Assembly: GCA_902729315.2 (NCBI GenBank)
Contig: LR746267.1
Location: forward strand, 1,417,501-1,481,500
Direction of reading: 5' to 3'
Source of the DNA: Spirodela intermedia
Lineage: Eukaryota > Streptophyta > Magnoliopsida > Alismatales > Araceae
DNA: 64,000 bases
Part shown: positions 37,447 to 49,168 of the stretch, piece after piece
How the letters are laid out: every line of letters starts with the position of its first letter
How positions within the stretch are numbered: position 1 is the stretch's first letter
The notes under the pieces: model-generated
Databases searched by the model: none
Seen by the model: only the letters and a program-made list of their open reading frames with translations
Told to the model about the DNA's origin: nothing
Program-made: the position numbers and the translations under genes

Positions 37447-37639
37447 ATGTATTGCATATTATTTAGTATTTTTCTATTTTTCTCTTAGAGTACACAAAAA
37501 AAATTAACTCTTGTTTTATTTTTTTCTTGCTGAATTATTTTTTTTAGAAAAGAGGAACAAAAAGAAGCAAGGCAAGGACTGGAGCATACTGAAGGAAGGT
37601 AACAATTACTAAATTTTCTCTCAAATTTATTGATTTTTT

Positions 37640-38020
37640 ATGCATGGTAGAAGATCTTTGCATCCAAGGCTAGAAAATCTTTTCATTATTTCATTCAAAA
37701 CTAAAAATCTGAAAGAAAAATTAATTTTGATAGATCCTGAAGGAAGTACAGATCAAATTAAGAACAATCCTATGGCCATGAAAAATCATTATATCCCTGA
37801 TTCATTTCAAAGAACATCCAATATTAGAGTCCCATTAGCACTCACTATTAAATTCGAAATAAATCAAGGATTTTTTCAAATGCTCCCTAATTTTCATGGA
37901 TTTCCTTTAGAGGAACCTCATCAGCACTTAGAAAAATTTCATATGGTCTATGATTTAGTTAATCTCTCTAAAGTTATATCGGAAATTATTAAGGTGAAAT
38001 TATTTCTTCATATACTTTTT
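37640..38020 (+). pseudogene. Athila gag N-terminal fragment (unit C)
   Basis: Open from MHGRRSLHPRLEN to VKLFLHIL, then truncated against R. It has small differences from the A and D copies (for example VYDLVNLSKVISEI where A and D have VCDLVNLSKVTPEI). No downstream gag, protease or pol follows. Confidence 0.8.
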
Positions 38021-38315
38021 TGTAGAGCTTCTTTCTGATTTTCATGCAATAATATATCAAAAATCATCGTGAAAACCAGAATTATCTTCATCCATTTCAC
38101 CACCCAAAATAGAGTAGAGAAGATAACCTACACTTGGATGACATCACATGACCTGTTAATGTGGCCCAAATTTACCAACTTGTCCCATAAACCCTTAATA
38201 TATCTTCATCGTGATGTGATCATGAACTTTTATGTTATATTGTCATTATCTTGATAATTTGTAGATTACTAAAAATAGCTGAAAACATGTCTTCATAAAT
38301 TCCCTAAAATTTTCA
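38021..38315. repeat. R repeat, single copy (unit C)
   Basis: 295 bp; the plus strand reads the complement (TGTAGAGCTTC...AAAATTTTCA). Only one copy is present. Internal variants match the right-hand copy of A and D (TTTTTAGTAATC and GACAATATAAC forms), while the outer flank is that of the left-hand copy. Confidence 0.65.
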
Positions 38316-40748
38316 AGATAAATCTATTTTCCAATTTGAACTTCATGAGTATTTTTTTTCAATTTTAAAATAATTCTCAAGACTATAAACCTTGGATAAT
38401 CATGTTAGCACATGGATTAAAAATGAAAAATATATTTATTTAACATAAATCATAAAAGAATAGTAAGTTAAATATAAATTCATCACATCACACTCAAGCC
38501 AATGCTAATAAAGTTAAATATTATCATGTTGAGAATTTCAGCTTGTAAAGCCTTCATAACTTTAATAAAGATTCACACTAGCTAGTCCAATGTTCGGAGC
38601 TTTGGATTTTTTTTAATTACTTTATTAGATTCTGAAATAGTGCATCAAACAAGACATTTGTTCTGACTGCGAAGTAAATTGTAAGCCTCGGTTAAGTCAA
38701 GTGATCTCCAATGTACCATACAGCCTATGACCATTGTTTTCCATTAATGAAGCGTAAAGAATTACTATAAATCAATAAATTAAAATGGAATACTTTGAAA
38801 TGGCGTCATTTTTGTGACAAGCATAACCGTCAAGTGAGCATGAGGCAAAAGTTCTGAAAGAGTGTGCTACATGACACGGGGAGACGATTTATTCCCAGCA
38901 TCTGAGGCTACATCTTATCAATCATTTGACTCAAGTGAAATCCAAAACCACTGCATTTGACATCTCGATAACCAATGCATAGTCTTACTTCGGAGTGAGT
39001 TGTCGCAAAGTAGTGGTTTTGGATTTTCCCTCTCAAAAACAGAGCAGAGGTATCTTTAGGGTAATTAACCTGTCATTGTCAAAGAATCAGTCAATTGCTA
39101 TAAACAGCCTCCTTCGTCCAGAACACTATTTGTGTATGTACAACCTTCAGTAGACCATGGTTTGTGATTAAATTCCTCAACAATACACATTCGATGAATC
39201 CTTGGTGAGGTTTGAAAAAGCTTGAAACATTTATTGGGAAAGGTATAGAATCCTAGTGAGTTCTCTACGCCAACCTTGCAAATCAAAACTTCACATGCTC
39301 GACTTCTTATTCAAATTTCGTGCAGAAGATATCATCTTGAATCTACCCTCCAATTTCCTTTTCTTTAGACAAGTTCAATTAGAATTAAACTCACCACTCT
39401 TGGTGCCATCAACCCTGATTTTTTTCCTCCTGCTCGTTTGATACTTAGTGATACTTAGGATTTCCATTTTTTTTGGGTGTACAGTGCTCTGCACTGGTTT
39501 TGACCATTACATTCACAAAAAATTGGCGGGATAAAGTCATCAAAATGCCTATTTGACGGGGCCACGTAAGATATTTGGAGCTTTTTCTTGTTGACCTTCC
39601 CGTCGAGTGCGATGCAAAGTCAAGGGCGGCGGCGGATGGAAGTGCTGCCACACCGTTTTCTAAAGTGAAGTATCCCCTTTTGTCCTAGTCTCATGTTACC
39701 ATCATTCAAAGTATCCAAGTCTTAGTCAGCACATTGTTTGAACAGGTTAACATTTTAAACGTTCATCGTAGACGACTTCATTGTGGAGTTACTCGTGCAA
39801 GCAGGTCCTCTGTGCACCTCAGTTTTTCCTTTCCAAGACTGACAGGTTCGCATTTTCTTGATGACTTCGTGTTGTCAAATTAGTCGAAATATGACTCATG
39901 ACATGTTCAATCTTTACGAAACTTATGTATCTCCGCTTTCATTGACTCCAGTTTTTTTGGAATTATCGCGTTTTAAAATAATGTGGTTATATCGACTGTA
40001 GGATGGTTCAGGCTTTCAATATTGAACACAAATCTTCTGGGAGATGGCTTAGACTTCACCAAGGTGATGGTTCACTTTGTAGCGAGACCCAACGGCCTGT
40101 ATAATCGAATGTTGTTGAACCTAAGATAGTAATTTCAGCAGTAACATAGCTCCAGATATTGCACCCACTGGTGTGAATTTTCCACAAAGAAATTAATGTT
40201 TTGCAGGATATGAAAGTTTTTCCAGGTAGGAAGTAGATAAGAAAAACAAGCAGTGACCTTGTCAAGAGCCGCCAACGGAGACTTAGGACCACCTTACTTT
40301 GGAGAAACTAGGTTTGAGTGCTGAGGATGCGTATGAATAACGTTTACGGCCGCTATTAGGTTAAGATTTACACACTAGGCTGCGGGCAACAAAATCGTAT
40401 TATTTTCAGACACGTGGCTCCATTCGTTGGAGCACTAATTTTCACAGGTACCGATTTTTCAAGTTGGTATCTGGTAACCAGAATACCCTTGCAGTTGGTA
40501 GGCGGCAACATATCCAGGACGAATAAGAATAAAGCCGACCAGGTAGAAACCAGACATTGGGACGAAATAGATGCGTGGAGACGAGAACAATGGCCCACTT
40601 CGTGGCTGCATTTTTTTCTTGTTTACCTTATCCTTGGAAAGATTTTCGTACCCCAAAAATAGCCACCTATCTGCTGCACGACTCTGCTGGGTCATGGGGA
40701 AGGGAAGAAGAGGTCAGCAAGAAAAGATGCGGCGACCTGTTCGCCAAA
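38316..40748. other. Upstream region of peptide gene C, no gene found
   Basis: Inverted equivalent of 6395-8827, almost without differences; one base change turns the AGGCTTTTTATAG form into AGGCTGTTTATAG near 39105. It contains the same short hairpin near 38936-39028. Confidence 0.5.
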
Positions 40749-40890
40749 CGTCAGATGAGACTAACGAGCGCCCTGCCATTGACATATGCGTACGCATTGA
40801 CGTCTTTCCCTGGTGACGAAATATACAACGAAACATCTGCGACGACGCGCGTAGTTCCTTCCGGCCCACCCTACTACTTACTATAAATAG
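40749..40890 (+). promoter_or_regulatory. Promoter of peptide gene C
   Basis: CGTCA 40749-40753, palindrome ATGCGTACGCAT 40786-40797, TGACG 40798-40802 and 40814-40818 (start-to-start 16 bp, same orientation), TATA box CTATAAATAG 40881-40890. The palindrome overlaps no other motif but abuts the first direct TGACG. Transcription should begin about 30 bases after the TATA box, giving a leader of about 90 bases without ATG. Confidence 0.68.
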
Positions 40891-41004
40891 CACGGATCGG
40901 GGCCGGGGGAACAGCAGCTCATTACCGCTCGACAGGCACAAAACCCCCTGAGGTACCCATACTTTCGGATTCTTCTCAAGTCCTACCATCGCCTAAGAAA
41001 GGAT

Positions 41005-41328
41005 ATGGCCACCGCCTGCAAGACCCCGGTCGCCGCGGCAGCTGCCGTACTCCTGTTGCTTATCGTAGCCGTCGCCGTCGCCCCGGCGTCAGCCAGCAGC
41101 ATGACGGGTTATTCGCAGTCGGGTTGCAGTGGGAACCGCAGAAGGTGGGGATGTGGTGCGTGCTACAACCTCGCCGGCTACAAGGGAGGCTACTTCTTCG
41201 ACTACTCGGGGGGCCAGGTGGGTAGGCTCTACCGCGGGTCGAACTGCCAAGGCTCCTATGACTCCGTCGGCAGGGACGTCCGCCGTTGCTCTCCCTACGC
41301 CTATAACAGCTTCCGCATAATGTGCTGA
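41005..41328 (+). CDS. MiAMP1-family secreted antimicrobial peptide (copy C)
   Basis: The only plus-strand copy. Same 107 residues as A, B and D, with no nucleotide change detectable from the three overlapping frames. It reads directly as a signal peptide (TPVAAAAAVLLLLIV core, cut after residue 30), an N-terminal strand region with three close cysteines (41, 50, 53) around a basic NRRRW patch, the glycine/tyrosine-rich GGYFFDYSGG block and a C-terminal half with cysteines 81, 95 and 107. Ten basic and three acidic residues remain in the mature part. Being on the inverted arm, it converges with copy D: the two 3' ends face each other across about 10 kb. Promoter and polyadenylation signals are complete. 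Confidence 0.92.
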   Translation: MATACKTPVAAAAAVLLLLIVAVAVAPASASSMTGYSQSGCSGNRRRWGCGACYNLAGYKGGYFFDYSGGQVGRLYRGSNCQGSYDSVGRDVRRCSPYAYNSFRIMC

Positions 41329-41412
41329 GCGTGGTCATGTTGGCTGAGTGCTGTCTACTGAACTCGCCTCCAGTTAGTGCTCTCATCATGTGTGTACTGA
41401 CGGCCCCCCATA

Positions 41413-41432
41413 AATAAATCGTATGAAATAAA
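41413..41432 (+). terminator. Polyadenylation signals of peptide gene C
   Basis: AATAAA at 41413-41418 and 41427-41432, the first 84 bases after the stop codon. Confidence 0.7.
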
Positions 41433-41823
41433 AGAGCACGGCAGTCGCCTAGTGCTGAAAAAGTTTATTCCTGCTGTCCTCACGAATAGGCTACGCGCGT
41501 GTTTGCCTGCTTCCTGGGACCGCGTCAATTCGTTCCAGGAGATGGGCGGCAGTCTGGTTTTAAACATTTCCATTCGATATTTCCAAAAATAATAGTTAAT
41601 GTTGTTGAGTTCATCGAGGCAACCCGACGTTTACTGAACTAAGCCTAGACATCCAGTGCTTTCGTCAATGCAAGTGGCACATGGCTACAAGTAAAGAGCT
41701 AACAATTAAACTAAAGAATCTACTTGTTGATGAAAAAAATAATGAATTCAATTTCCTACTAAAGTTTGAGTGTTTAATGCTTCATTGCCATGTAAGAGAC
41801 TAAAGTTAGATTTGATGGTGAGC

Positions 41824-43515
41824 TGATAAGTCATTATTATCATAAGTTAATAATTAGTAAATAATATAGTTTTAGTCTTATCTCATGATAAATAGACTTA
41901 TATTTATGTTAAATTATGAAAAGTGATTAACATAAATTTTTGGTTAATTATGTAATTTTCTACGAATTTATACAATTTTAATAGTCCTTTTTTGAGATAA
42001 ATAAAGAAAAAGAAATTAAAATAAAAACATAGTAAAATGAGGGGATCCATCAGCCAACTGGGCCTACAAGTAGGTCAGAAGTACAATCAAGGGGAGCTAG
42101 GAGTAGGGGCGCTTGAGCAGCTAGAGTCGATAGAGATATATATGTGCCACTCCTCTTCCATGTCACTAGTGGCCAACCAATTGTGGGACAAGGAGTGGTT
42201 GTACACACGAGAGAAAGGGATATATTATTTGCAAATATGATATTACTATGTATTCGTCCAAAACCTTGGCGCACAAGTAATGTCGGACTAAACTCGTGTC
42301 AGACTTTCCTGCGAAAAGCTTTGAAGACTTTACTACCTAAATTACCCCTTAATTATAATAGAGATATACCATGATGATGTCACTGAATAAGGGCCTTAGA
42401 GTATGTATTTTAATCTCTCTCATGTAGGCGGGCACCCAGCACGAGTTTGAATCCTCCTAAAGTCAAAAGTCATATTTTTATTTGATTATCACAACTTTAT
42501 TACAAATTACCGGTGAAAGATTGAGCCACCAAAATCACTAAATCATTGACGAAAATCTCATCAACATAATTTATAGTGTATTGTTACTAAAATTGCTAGA
42601 TGATTCATAGTAAAAGAATCATGAATCCATCAAATAAATCATCTCTGATTGATCAATGAACAAGCTATCATTGAGAAGAGGACAATCTGTAAAGAGACAA
42701 GTTGTCACCTTTTGAGAGCATACCTGACATAATGAAGAGCCTTTTCTTATTGTGCAAACTTGAGGATGAAGCTCCCTGTCACGTGCCTAACCTCTATCTA
42801 GTTCTTCTCCATCAAGTGAGAGTCACTAAAAAGTTACAAAGTTGTTATTTTTCTGCTCTATCGAATGAGGACTGTCAAAAATAATTCGACGACCCATTTT
42901 ATTGATCTCTAGACTTTGTAAGGAGATCTAGAGATTGCCCACATTGTCCTTATCCAAAGAGAGACTTCAAGACTATAGACACTACATGATAATTCTCCTG
43001 AATAATTAGGATTCTGGTGCATTGCCAACGCATCAACGTCGTGACAGTGTAACTCTAACTTTCTACTTTCAACTTAATTTCTACTTTATTTAGTAATAAT
43101 TTTTGCAATTTAAATTTATTCAGTTATGACTCTTCTAACTTTTATAAATCTTAATTTGATCAATTAAATCATTTACATAAGAATTGTCTGATTCACATTT
43201 GTCAGGCCCTATCATCATCTTGACGTCCGCATCCTTATTTTCTTTTTTTGTGAATTTTAGATATATTTCATTTTTATTTCTTAGTATAAAATTTATAAAA
43301 AAATCATATTCTTTGAAAAAAGTTCTGAAAAATTACCTGATAGTATATTATATCACTTTATTGACTTGGAAAATTACTACTATATTTAGAAGTTTTATTG
43401 AATTATAATTGATATATTTGTTCAAAAATACTTTTAAATATCTTAAAATTAGTATTTTCTAGTTTTATAAATTTTAAATTTACGTGATTTACTATATAAT
43501 GACTAAGTCACATCA
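41824..43515 (+). repeat. Athila LTR (LTR-1C)
   Basis: 1,692 bp; starts TGATAAGTCATTATTATC, ends GACTAAGTCACATCA, followed by AATTTTAGCGCCATTGTCAGG (PBS). From the end nearest the gene to about 42030 it matches unit A closely. Farther out it matches unit D and differs from A by roughly one base in ten. Confidence 0.86.
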
Positions 43516-43540
43516 AATTTTAGCGCCATTGTCAGGGATG
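43516..43540 (+). other. Primer-binding site of Athila element 1 (unit C)
   Basis: TAGCGCCATTGTCAGGGA, a tRNA-Asp-type PBS with few changes, directly inside the LTR. Confidence 0.7.
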
Positions 43541-43717
43541 TATTACATAGTATTTAGTATTTTTTTTCTCTTAGAGTACACAAAAAAATTACTCTTGTTT
43601 TATTTCCTTCTTGTCAAAAACTTTAAAAAAAAGGGAACGAAGAGAAGCAAGACAAGGATTGGAGCATACTGAAGGAGGGTAACAATTATTAAAGTTTTCC
43701 TTGAATTTATTGATTTT

Positions 43718-44104
43718 ATGCATGGTAGAAGATCCTTATATCTAAGGTTGGAAAATCCTTTCACTATTTTATTCAAAACTAAAAATTCAAAAGAAAAATT
43801 AATTTTGATGGATTTTGAAGGAAGTACATATCAAATTAAGAATTATTCTATGGCCATGAAAAATTATTATATCTCTATTTCATTTCAAAGAGTATCCAAT
43901 ATTAGAGTTCTATTAGCACCCACTGTTAAATTCAAAATAAATCTAGAAAATTTTTAAATAATCCCTAATTTTCATAGATTGTCTTTTGAGGAACCTCATT
44001 AGCATTTAAAAAAATTTCATATGATCTGTGATTTAGCTATCTTCCTCAAGTTACATTGGAAATTATTAAGATGAAATTATTTCTTCATATACGCAGGAAC
44101 AAAG
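43718..44104 (+). pseudogene. Athila gag fragment interrupted by element E (unit C)
   Basis: The open stretch 43718-43957 begins MHGRRSLYLRLEN and continues, with a stop, into the LFLHIRRNK block just before 44104. There the end of element E follows after CAAAG (44100-44104). Same gag as in unit A (3372 downward), better preserved at its start. Confidence 0.72.
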
Positions 44105-44638
44105 TGATGGTGAGTGAGACCCATCTCCATCAGCTCAAGAGACACCAACAGTCTGAGTTCAGCCTAATCAACATGCAAAGATGAAGGAGCCTGGCTTTCG
44201 CTACATGGCCTAGCCCTTTGGAACAATGACTTTCTACCTCCGCGACGACGACGAGCTTGAGCTCACCCATATCTTTCTTTGTATTTTCACATTGACTTGT
44301 TGGACCTCATGTTTGTGTGTTAGCGGGCCCAATTCTATGTGTGTGTTGTTGTTTGTCTCTCTTTCTTTAGGGTTTTATTGAGTCTTTCTTTGAGGCCCAA
44401 TTAAAACCCTAAGGGGGCAGGGACCTATGTGTCTTTCTTTTTTGGGCCTCTTTTTGGGCTTATTTGAGTCTTCATTTGAGGCCCACTTAAGCACCATAAG
44501 AGGGCCCTCCTCTTTCTCCTTTTAGGGGAGCTTATTGGGTCTCTCTTTAAGAGGCCCAATAAGCCCCTTTTGTAGCCTTTGTGGCTTATGGGCTTGAGGG
44601 TCTCAAGTGGGCCCACCTCCCCTTAGGCCCCCATATAA
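44105..44638 (-). mobile_element. Element E, terminal 534 bp only (unit C)
   Basis: Inverted copy of 48046-48579. It starts at the element edge (TGATGGTGAGTGAGACC) and stops abruptly at ATAA (44635-44638), where Athila protease/gag sequence of unit D begins. The only open stretches are chance frames. It marks the centre of the C/D inverted duplication. Confidence 0.85.
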
Positions 44639-46424
44639 CATCTAGATCATCAAAATCATTTAGAAGATCTATGATATAACAATCGTATACTTGAGATTTC
44701 TTAAGATCATTTGATACCTCAAAATCAATTTAAAATTTTCAACACTATAAAATCAGTTTAAAATTTACACCCTTTAACTATCACTATCACATTTTCTAAA
44801 ATATCTTTAAGATGTTTTATTGAGTTATCATCAAATTGTAAGGTAATAGTAAAAGGTTTAAGATTAGTAATATTAAATTTATCACAAATACTTGTAGGAA
44901 ATAAATTAATAGTAGCATCGGTGTTAAGTAATGTATTTTGAAAAATAAATCCACTAATATCACATGAAATTAAAGGGGCACTGGTATCTCTCAATTTATA
45001 TGGTAATTGATTTAATAATAAAATACTAGCATGCATAAATAATTTTTCTACTCTAAGTGCCCTTTTGGTGTACATATTTCTTTCAAAACTTTACATAATT
45101 AGGAATATATTCAATGGTAGTAACTAAAGGAAGACTAATTTGCACATCTTGTAAAATTTCTTTATTTCTTCATTGTGCTCTTTTTTCTTTCTTTGTCTAA
45201 GCTCTAGAGCTTTATGAAATAGAATGGTTGTCCTTTCTTTTGAAATTTCCTTAGTAAAATCTATAAAATCTTCTTCTACTCCTATTTGGCTTTATTTTTG
45301 GCTGTCCACATTTTTCTTTTCTTCTAATGTTTGGAGATAAGGATCAAGTAAAATCTTTCCACTCCTTAATACATTCACTATCCTAACATTTTTATTTCGT
45401 GGGTTTTTCTTAGATTCATGCTACTAGACTCCTCTTGCTGAAATCTTATTGTTAAGCGGTCCCCTAGATTTTCTCTAGGCTGACCAGGTAGTTGTCCCAC
45501 TTCTCTATTATTCTCAAGAGTCTCTACAATTTGTTTCTACTGCAACATCATTTGATCCATAGTTTGTTACATCATTTGACTCATTTATTGCATCATTTCT
45601 ATAGGATTAGGTTAGATTTGAGAGGACTGATTTTTTTGAAATCTATTTTTCTATTTTGGACAAAATTTAGAGTCTAAATTAGGTCTAAGTGCTTCTGAAT
45701 TTTGAATAATATTTAGGTCTTTTAATGAAAAATTATTTCTCTAATTAAGATTATAACAATTAAAAAAAACTCTCTATTTTTATTAAAATCATGAGCTACT
45801 TGCACTTATCCTTGCATCAGGTGGAATGATTGATCTAAATTATAACATTGAAATTTAGAATAATCATTTTCATCATACATAGGACATGTACCACTTGAAT
45901 TAAATTGAGGGTTAAGAGCTTTCTAATATTTTCAATAAGTAAATTAAGTTTTTTTAATATTTAATTAATCTGATTAACCTTATTTCATAAATTAGAATCA
46001 TTTTGATGATGCAATTCATAAATTCTTCTCTTCTTATCTCTATCATATAATTAAATAAAGGCTTGATATCTAAAATTTTCACTTAAATTCTCATAAAGAT
46101 TGTAAATCTCATCAAGGGTTTTCTCCATAAAAGCTCTTTCACATATAGAATCAACCATATTTCTATGTTATTCTAATAATCCATCATAAAAAATTCTATT
46201 GAGTTATCACTTAAGTATAGCATAATGAAGACACTTTCTAAGTAAATCTTTGAATTTTTCTCATGTCTCATTCAAAGTTTCGTTTAGTCTTTGAGAAAAA
46301 CTTTATATATGTTTTCTCATATTTTGAATTTTTCCTAAAGGATAAAATTTTGAAGAAAGCCTGTTCTATGTCTTTCTAATTAGTTAATTCTTTATCTAAT
46401 GTTGATAGCCAATGACTAACTTTG
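44639..46424 (-). pseudogene. Athila protease and gag remnant (unit D, left of element E)
   Basis: Equivalent to about 1071-2975 of unit A. The protease active-site block reads LLNTDATINLFP (open stretch 44758-45075), so both the aspartate and the following glycine are lost. Compared with A, about 130-150 bases are deleted near 44715, removing the ILGRPF block. Gag fragments follow to 46424 (CTTTG), where element E is inserted. Roughly 5 per cent of bases differ from A. Confidence 0.72.
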
Positions 46425-46969
46425 TGATGTAGGATGGGGCGAGAACCCCTATATCTAATAAATGAAACTTGAGTCCCGAGATGAGGTAGCCGGACCCTAG
46501 ACTCTGGGTTTGGGCGCGTAACCTAAACACAAGTAGGCGTACTAATATACATGATCAACTCAAGACAACTTGGAGAAACACTCGACAATGGTAAGGGTGA
46601 GGCCCTCTCGGTCCACATCCAGATAGATGGCAGAACAATCATTGTGAGGTAGCCTAGGGCTGCAGCTTGCAAATGGTGGCAAATCTAGCGTAGCGTTGGA
46701 AGTCACAATCTGATAACCGTCCTATCTTGTCTACATTGTCCTGATGGCGGAGGAGACAAGCCAAGAAAACCCTTCAAGAGATAATTAAACTTAAGAAGAA
46801 GGGGTACGGAGCTAACCTTCATGGCTGCGTAGCCCGGCGGGTCGTGACAGAACAGAGATTCGATGAAGGCAGAGATGTCCGGTGAAGAGCGATGCTCAAC
46901 ATCGACGGTCGGTCCTGGTTGAGAGTCACCGAAGTCATCGTCTTAGGGTGTGGCACAATCGGCGTGGAC

Positions 46970-47045
46970 GTGGGCCTGCAGGTGGGCCAAAGGGCACGCT
47001 AGTGGGCGTGGGCCCGCTGGTGGGCCGAAGGGCACGCTAGCGGGC
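46970..47045. repeat. Two-copy 38-bp tandem repeat in element E
   Basis: Unit GTGGGC(C)...AAGGGCACGCTAG(T/C)GGGC, copies 46970-47007 and 47008-47045 with a few changes. Confidence 0.8.
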
Positions 47046-47147
47046 GCGCACGGCAAGTCGCGCGGCGTGCCCTAGGGCACGCGGGCAGTGGCGCCGAGTG
47101 GCCGCACGGGCCGCAAGAGCCGGCGCGCGGGGCGCACGCAGCGGCAG

Positions 47148-47327
47148 CGCTTCGGCGGGAAGGCCGAGCGTCTGCGGCGCTTCGGCGGGAATGTCGAGCG
47201 TCTGCGGCGCTTCAGCGGGAATGCCGAGCGTCAGCGGCGCTTCGGCGGGAATGCCGAGCGTCTGCGGCGCTTCAGCGGGAATGCCGAGCGTCAGCGGCGC
47301 TTCGGCGGGAATGCCGAGCGTCGGCGG
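47148..47327. repeat. Six-copy 30-bp tandem repeat in element E
   Basis: The unit begins CGCTTC(G/A)GCGGGAATGCC and ends GAGCGTC(T/A/G)GCGG. Copies 3 and 5 share one variant pair (TTCAGCG...GTCAGCGG), with copy 4 of the other type between them, so there is a 60-bp higher-order unit. Because 30 is a multiple of three, two reading frames stay open as 10-residue repeats. Confidence 0.9.
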
Positions 47328-48584
47328 TTGGGGCGGAAACCCAACCGTCGCCGGAAGGATCGGCCTCTCTGGCGGCGCCGGGAAGTGGAGCAGAGAGGAG
47401 ACGATCTGGCCGACGATACCAGGGAGGGTTGAGCTCTCCTGGTCTAAGCGGCGCCAGAAACGGCGCGACGGCGGCGGAGCGTCGGGAAACTCTGGCGGGG
47501 GCCTGCGAGGAGCTGAGACTGGTTCTGGCTCATCGGCACGGCTGCAGGGTCTCTTCCGACGTCGACGGCAGGTCAGCGTTCGTCGGCGAACGACCAGCGA
47601 CTGGGCGGAGCGGCGGAGGGCGGCTCCGGCGAGTTTATGGTGGAGTTCCGGAGGAAGAGGCGGCAGTCGAACCAGGAGTCGAGAGACTCCGGCGGAGTGC
47701 TCGGCGATGGCTCATAGGGAGGCGAAGCGAGTCCCTTTCGTCACAACGGCGTGACGGGGTTCCAGCAGAGGTGGCGATGGCTTCAGCGGCAACCGCGACC
47801 ATTTCGTCCGGCGACGGCGGCGAGCTCCCGGGCGGCAATGAGATGGCCGGTGGCGGCAGTGGTCTCAGGCGGCAGCGGGACTTCTCAGGCAGCAGCGTCA
47901 CGAGGAACGAAGTCCTCGAAGGGGGTATCGACGGCCTTCCTCTTCCTCCTTCCCTCCCTAGATCACGGAGAAGGTACTCACAAAACGATAATTTCTCTCA
48001 AAAATACGGCGCCCTTTGAGGGGGGGTCTTACCTCCCCTCCCCTTATATGGGGGCCTAAGGGGAGGTGGGCCCACTTGAGACCCTCAAGCCCATAAGCCA
48101 CAAAGGCTACAAAAGGGGCTTATTGGGCCTCTTAAAGAGAGACCCAATAAGCTCCCCTAAAAGGAGAAAGAGGAGGGCCCTCTTATGGTGCTTAAGTGAG
48201 CCTCAAATGAAGATTCAAATAAGCCCAAAAAGAGGCCCAAAAAAGAAAGACACATAGGTCCCCGCCCCCTTAGGGTTTTAATTGGGCCTCAAAGAAAGAC
48301 TCAATAAAACCCTAAAGAAAGAGAGACAAACAACAACACACACACATAGAATTGGGCCCGCTAACACACAAACGTGAGGTCCAACAAGTCAATGTGAAAA
48401 TACAAAGAAAGATATGAGTGAGCTCAAGCTCGTCGTCGTTGCGGAGGTAGAAAGTCATTGTTCCAAAGGGCTAGGCCATGTAGCGAAAGCTAGGCTCCTT
48501 CGTCTTTACACGTTGATTAGGCTGAACTCGGACTGTCGGTGTCTCTTGAGCTGATGGAGATGGGTCTCACTCGCCATCACTTTG

Positions 48585-48962
48585 TTCCTGTGTATATGAA
48601 GAAATAATTTTATCTTAATAATTTCCAATGTAACTTGAGGAAGATAGCTAAATCACAGATCATATGAAATTTTTTTAAATGCTAATGAGGTTCCTCAAAA
48701 GACAATCTATGAAAATTAGGGATTATTTAAAAATTTTCTAGATTTATTTTGAATTTAATAGTGGGTGCTAATAGAACTCTAATATTGGATACTCTTTAAA
48801 ATGAAATAGAGATATAATAATTTTTCATGGCCATAGAATAATTCTTAATTTGATATGTACTTCCTTCAAAATCCATCAAAATTAATTTTTCTTTTGAATT
48901 TTTAGTTTTGAATAAAATAGTGAAAGGATTTTCCAACCTTAGATATAAGGATCTTCTACCAT
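48585..48962 (-). pseudogene. Athila gag start, with premature stop (unit D)
   Basis: Right-hand part of the gag split by element E. It starts at the ATG complement 48960-48962. A CAA codon in C (SISFQRVSN) is a TAA stop here, near 48800, so it is closed where C and A remain open. Confidence 0.72.
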
Positions 48963-49168
48963 GCATAAAATCAATAAATTCAAAGAAAAAGTTTAATAAT
49001 TGTACCCTCCTTCAGTATGCTCCAATCCTTGTCTTGCTTCTCTTCGTTCCCTTTTTTTTAAAGTTTTTGACAAGAAGAAAATAAAACAAGAGTAATTTTT
49101 TTGTGTACTCTAAGAGAAAAAAAATACTAAATACTATGTAATACATCCCTGACAATGGCGCTAAAATT

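Larger units (their letters stand above)
35852..38020 (+). mobile_element. Second Athila element, truncated (unit C)
   Basis: LTR 35852-37424, PBS 37430-37446, leader, gag from 37640 cut at 38020 by the R repeat. On the plus strand this is the easiest copy to read. Confidence 0.85.
46425..48579. mobile_element. Element E: 2,155-bp GC-rich insertion with TG...CA ends and target-site duplication
   Basis: Starts TGATGTAGGATGGGGCGAG and ends CTCGCCATCA. It is flanked by CTTTG on both sides (46420-46424 and 48580-48584) within Athila gag, which in unit A reads ACTTTGTCCCTGCG without interruption. The ends and 5-bp duplication fit a solo LTR of a different retrotransposon family. A TATAAGG on the minus strand near 48041 and the CCTACATCA end suggest the LTR is transcribed on the minus strand. 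The interior is far more GC-rich than anything else here and contains two tandem-repeat arrays. No domain of a retroelement protein is present. Confidence 0.78.

Noticed and set aside
47088-48059. Overlapping open frames of 102-218 codons in element E
   Set aside because: GC-rich DNA poor in stop codons gives several overlapping frames on both strands; the products are low-complexity and repeat-derived. No start context, promoter or domain favours one of them.
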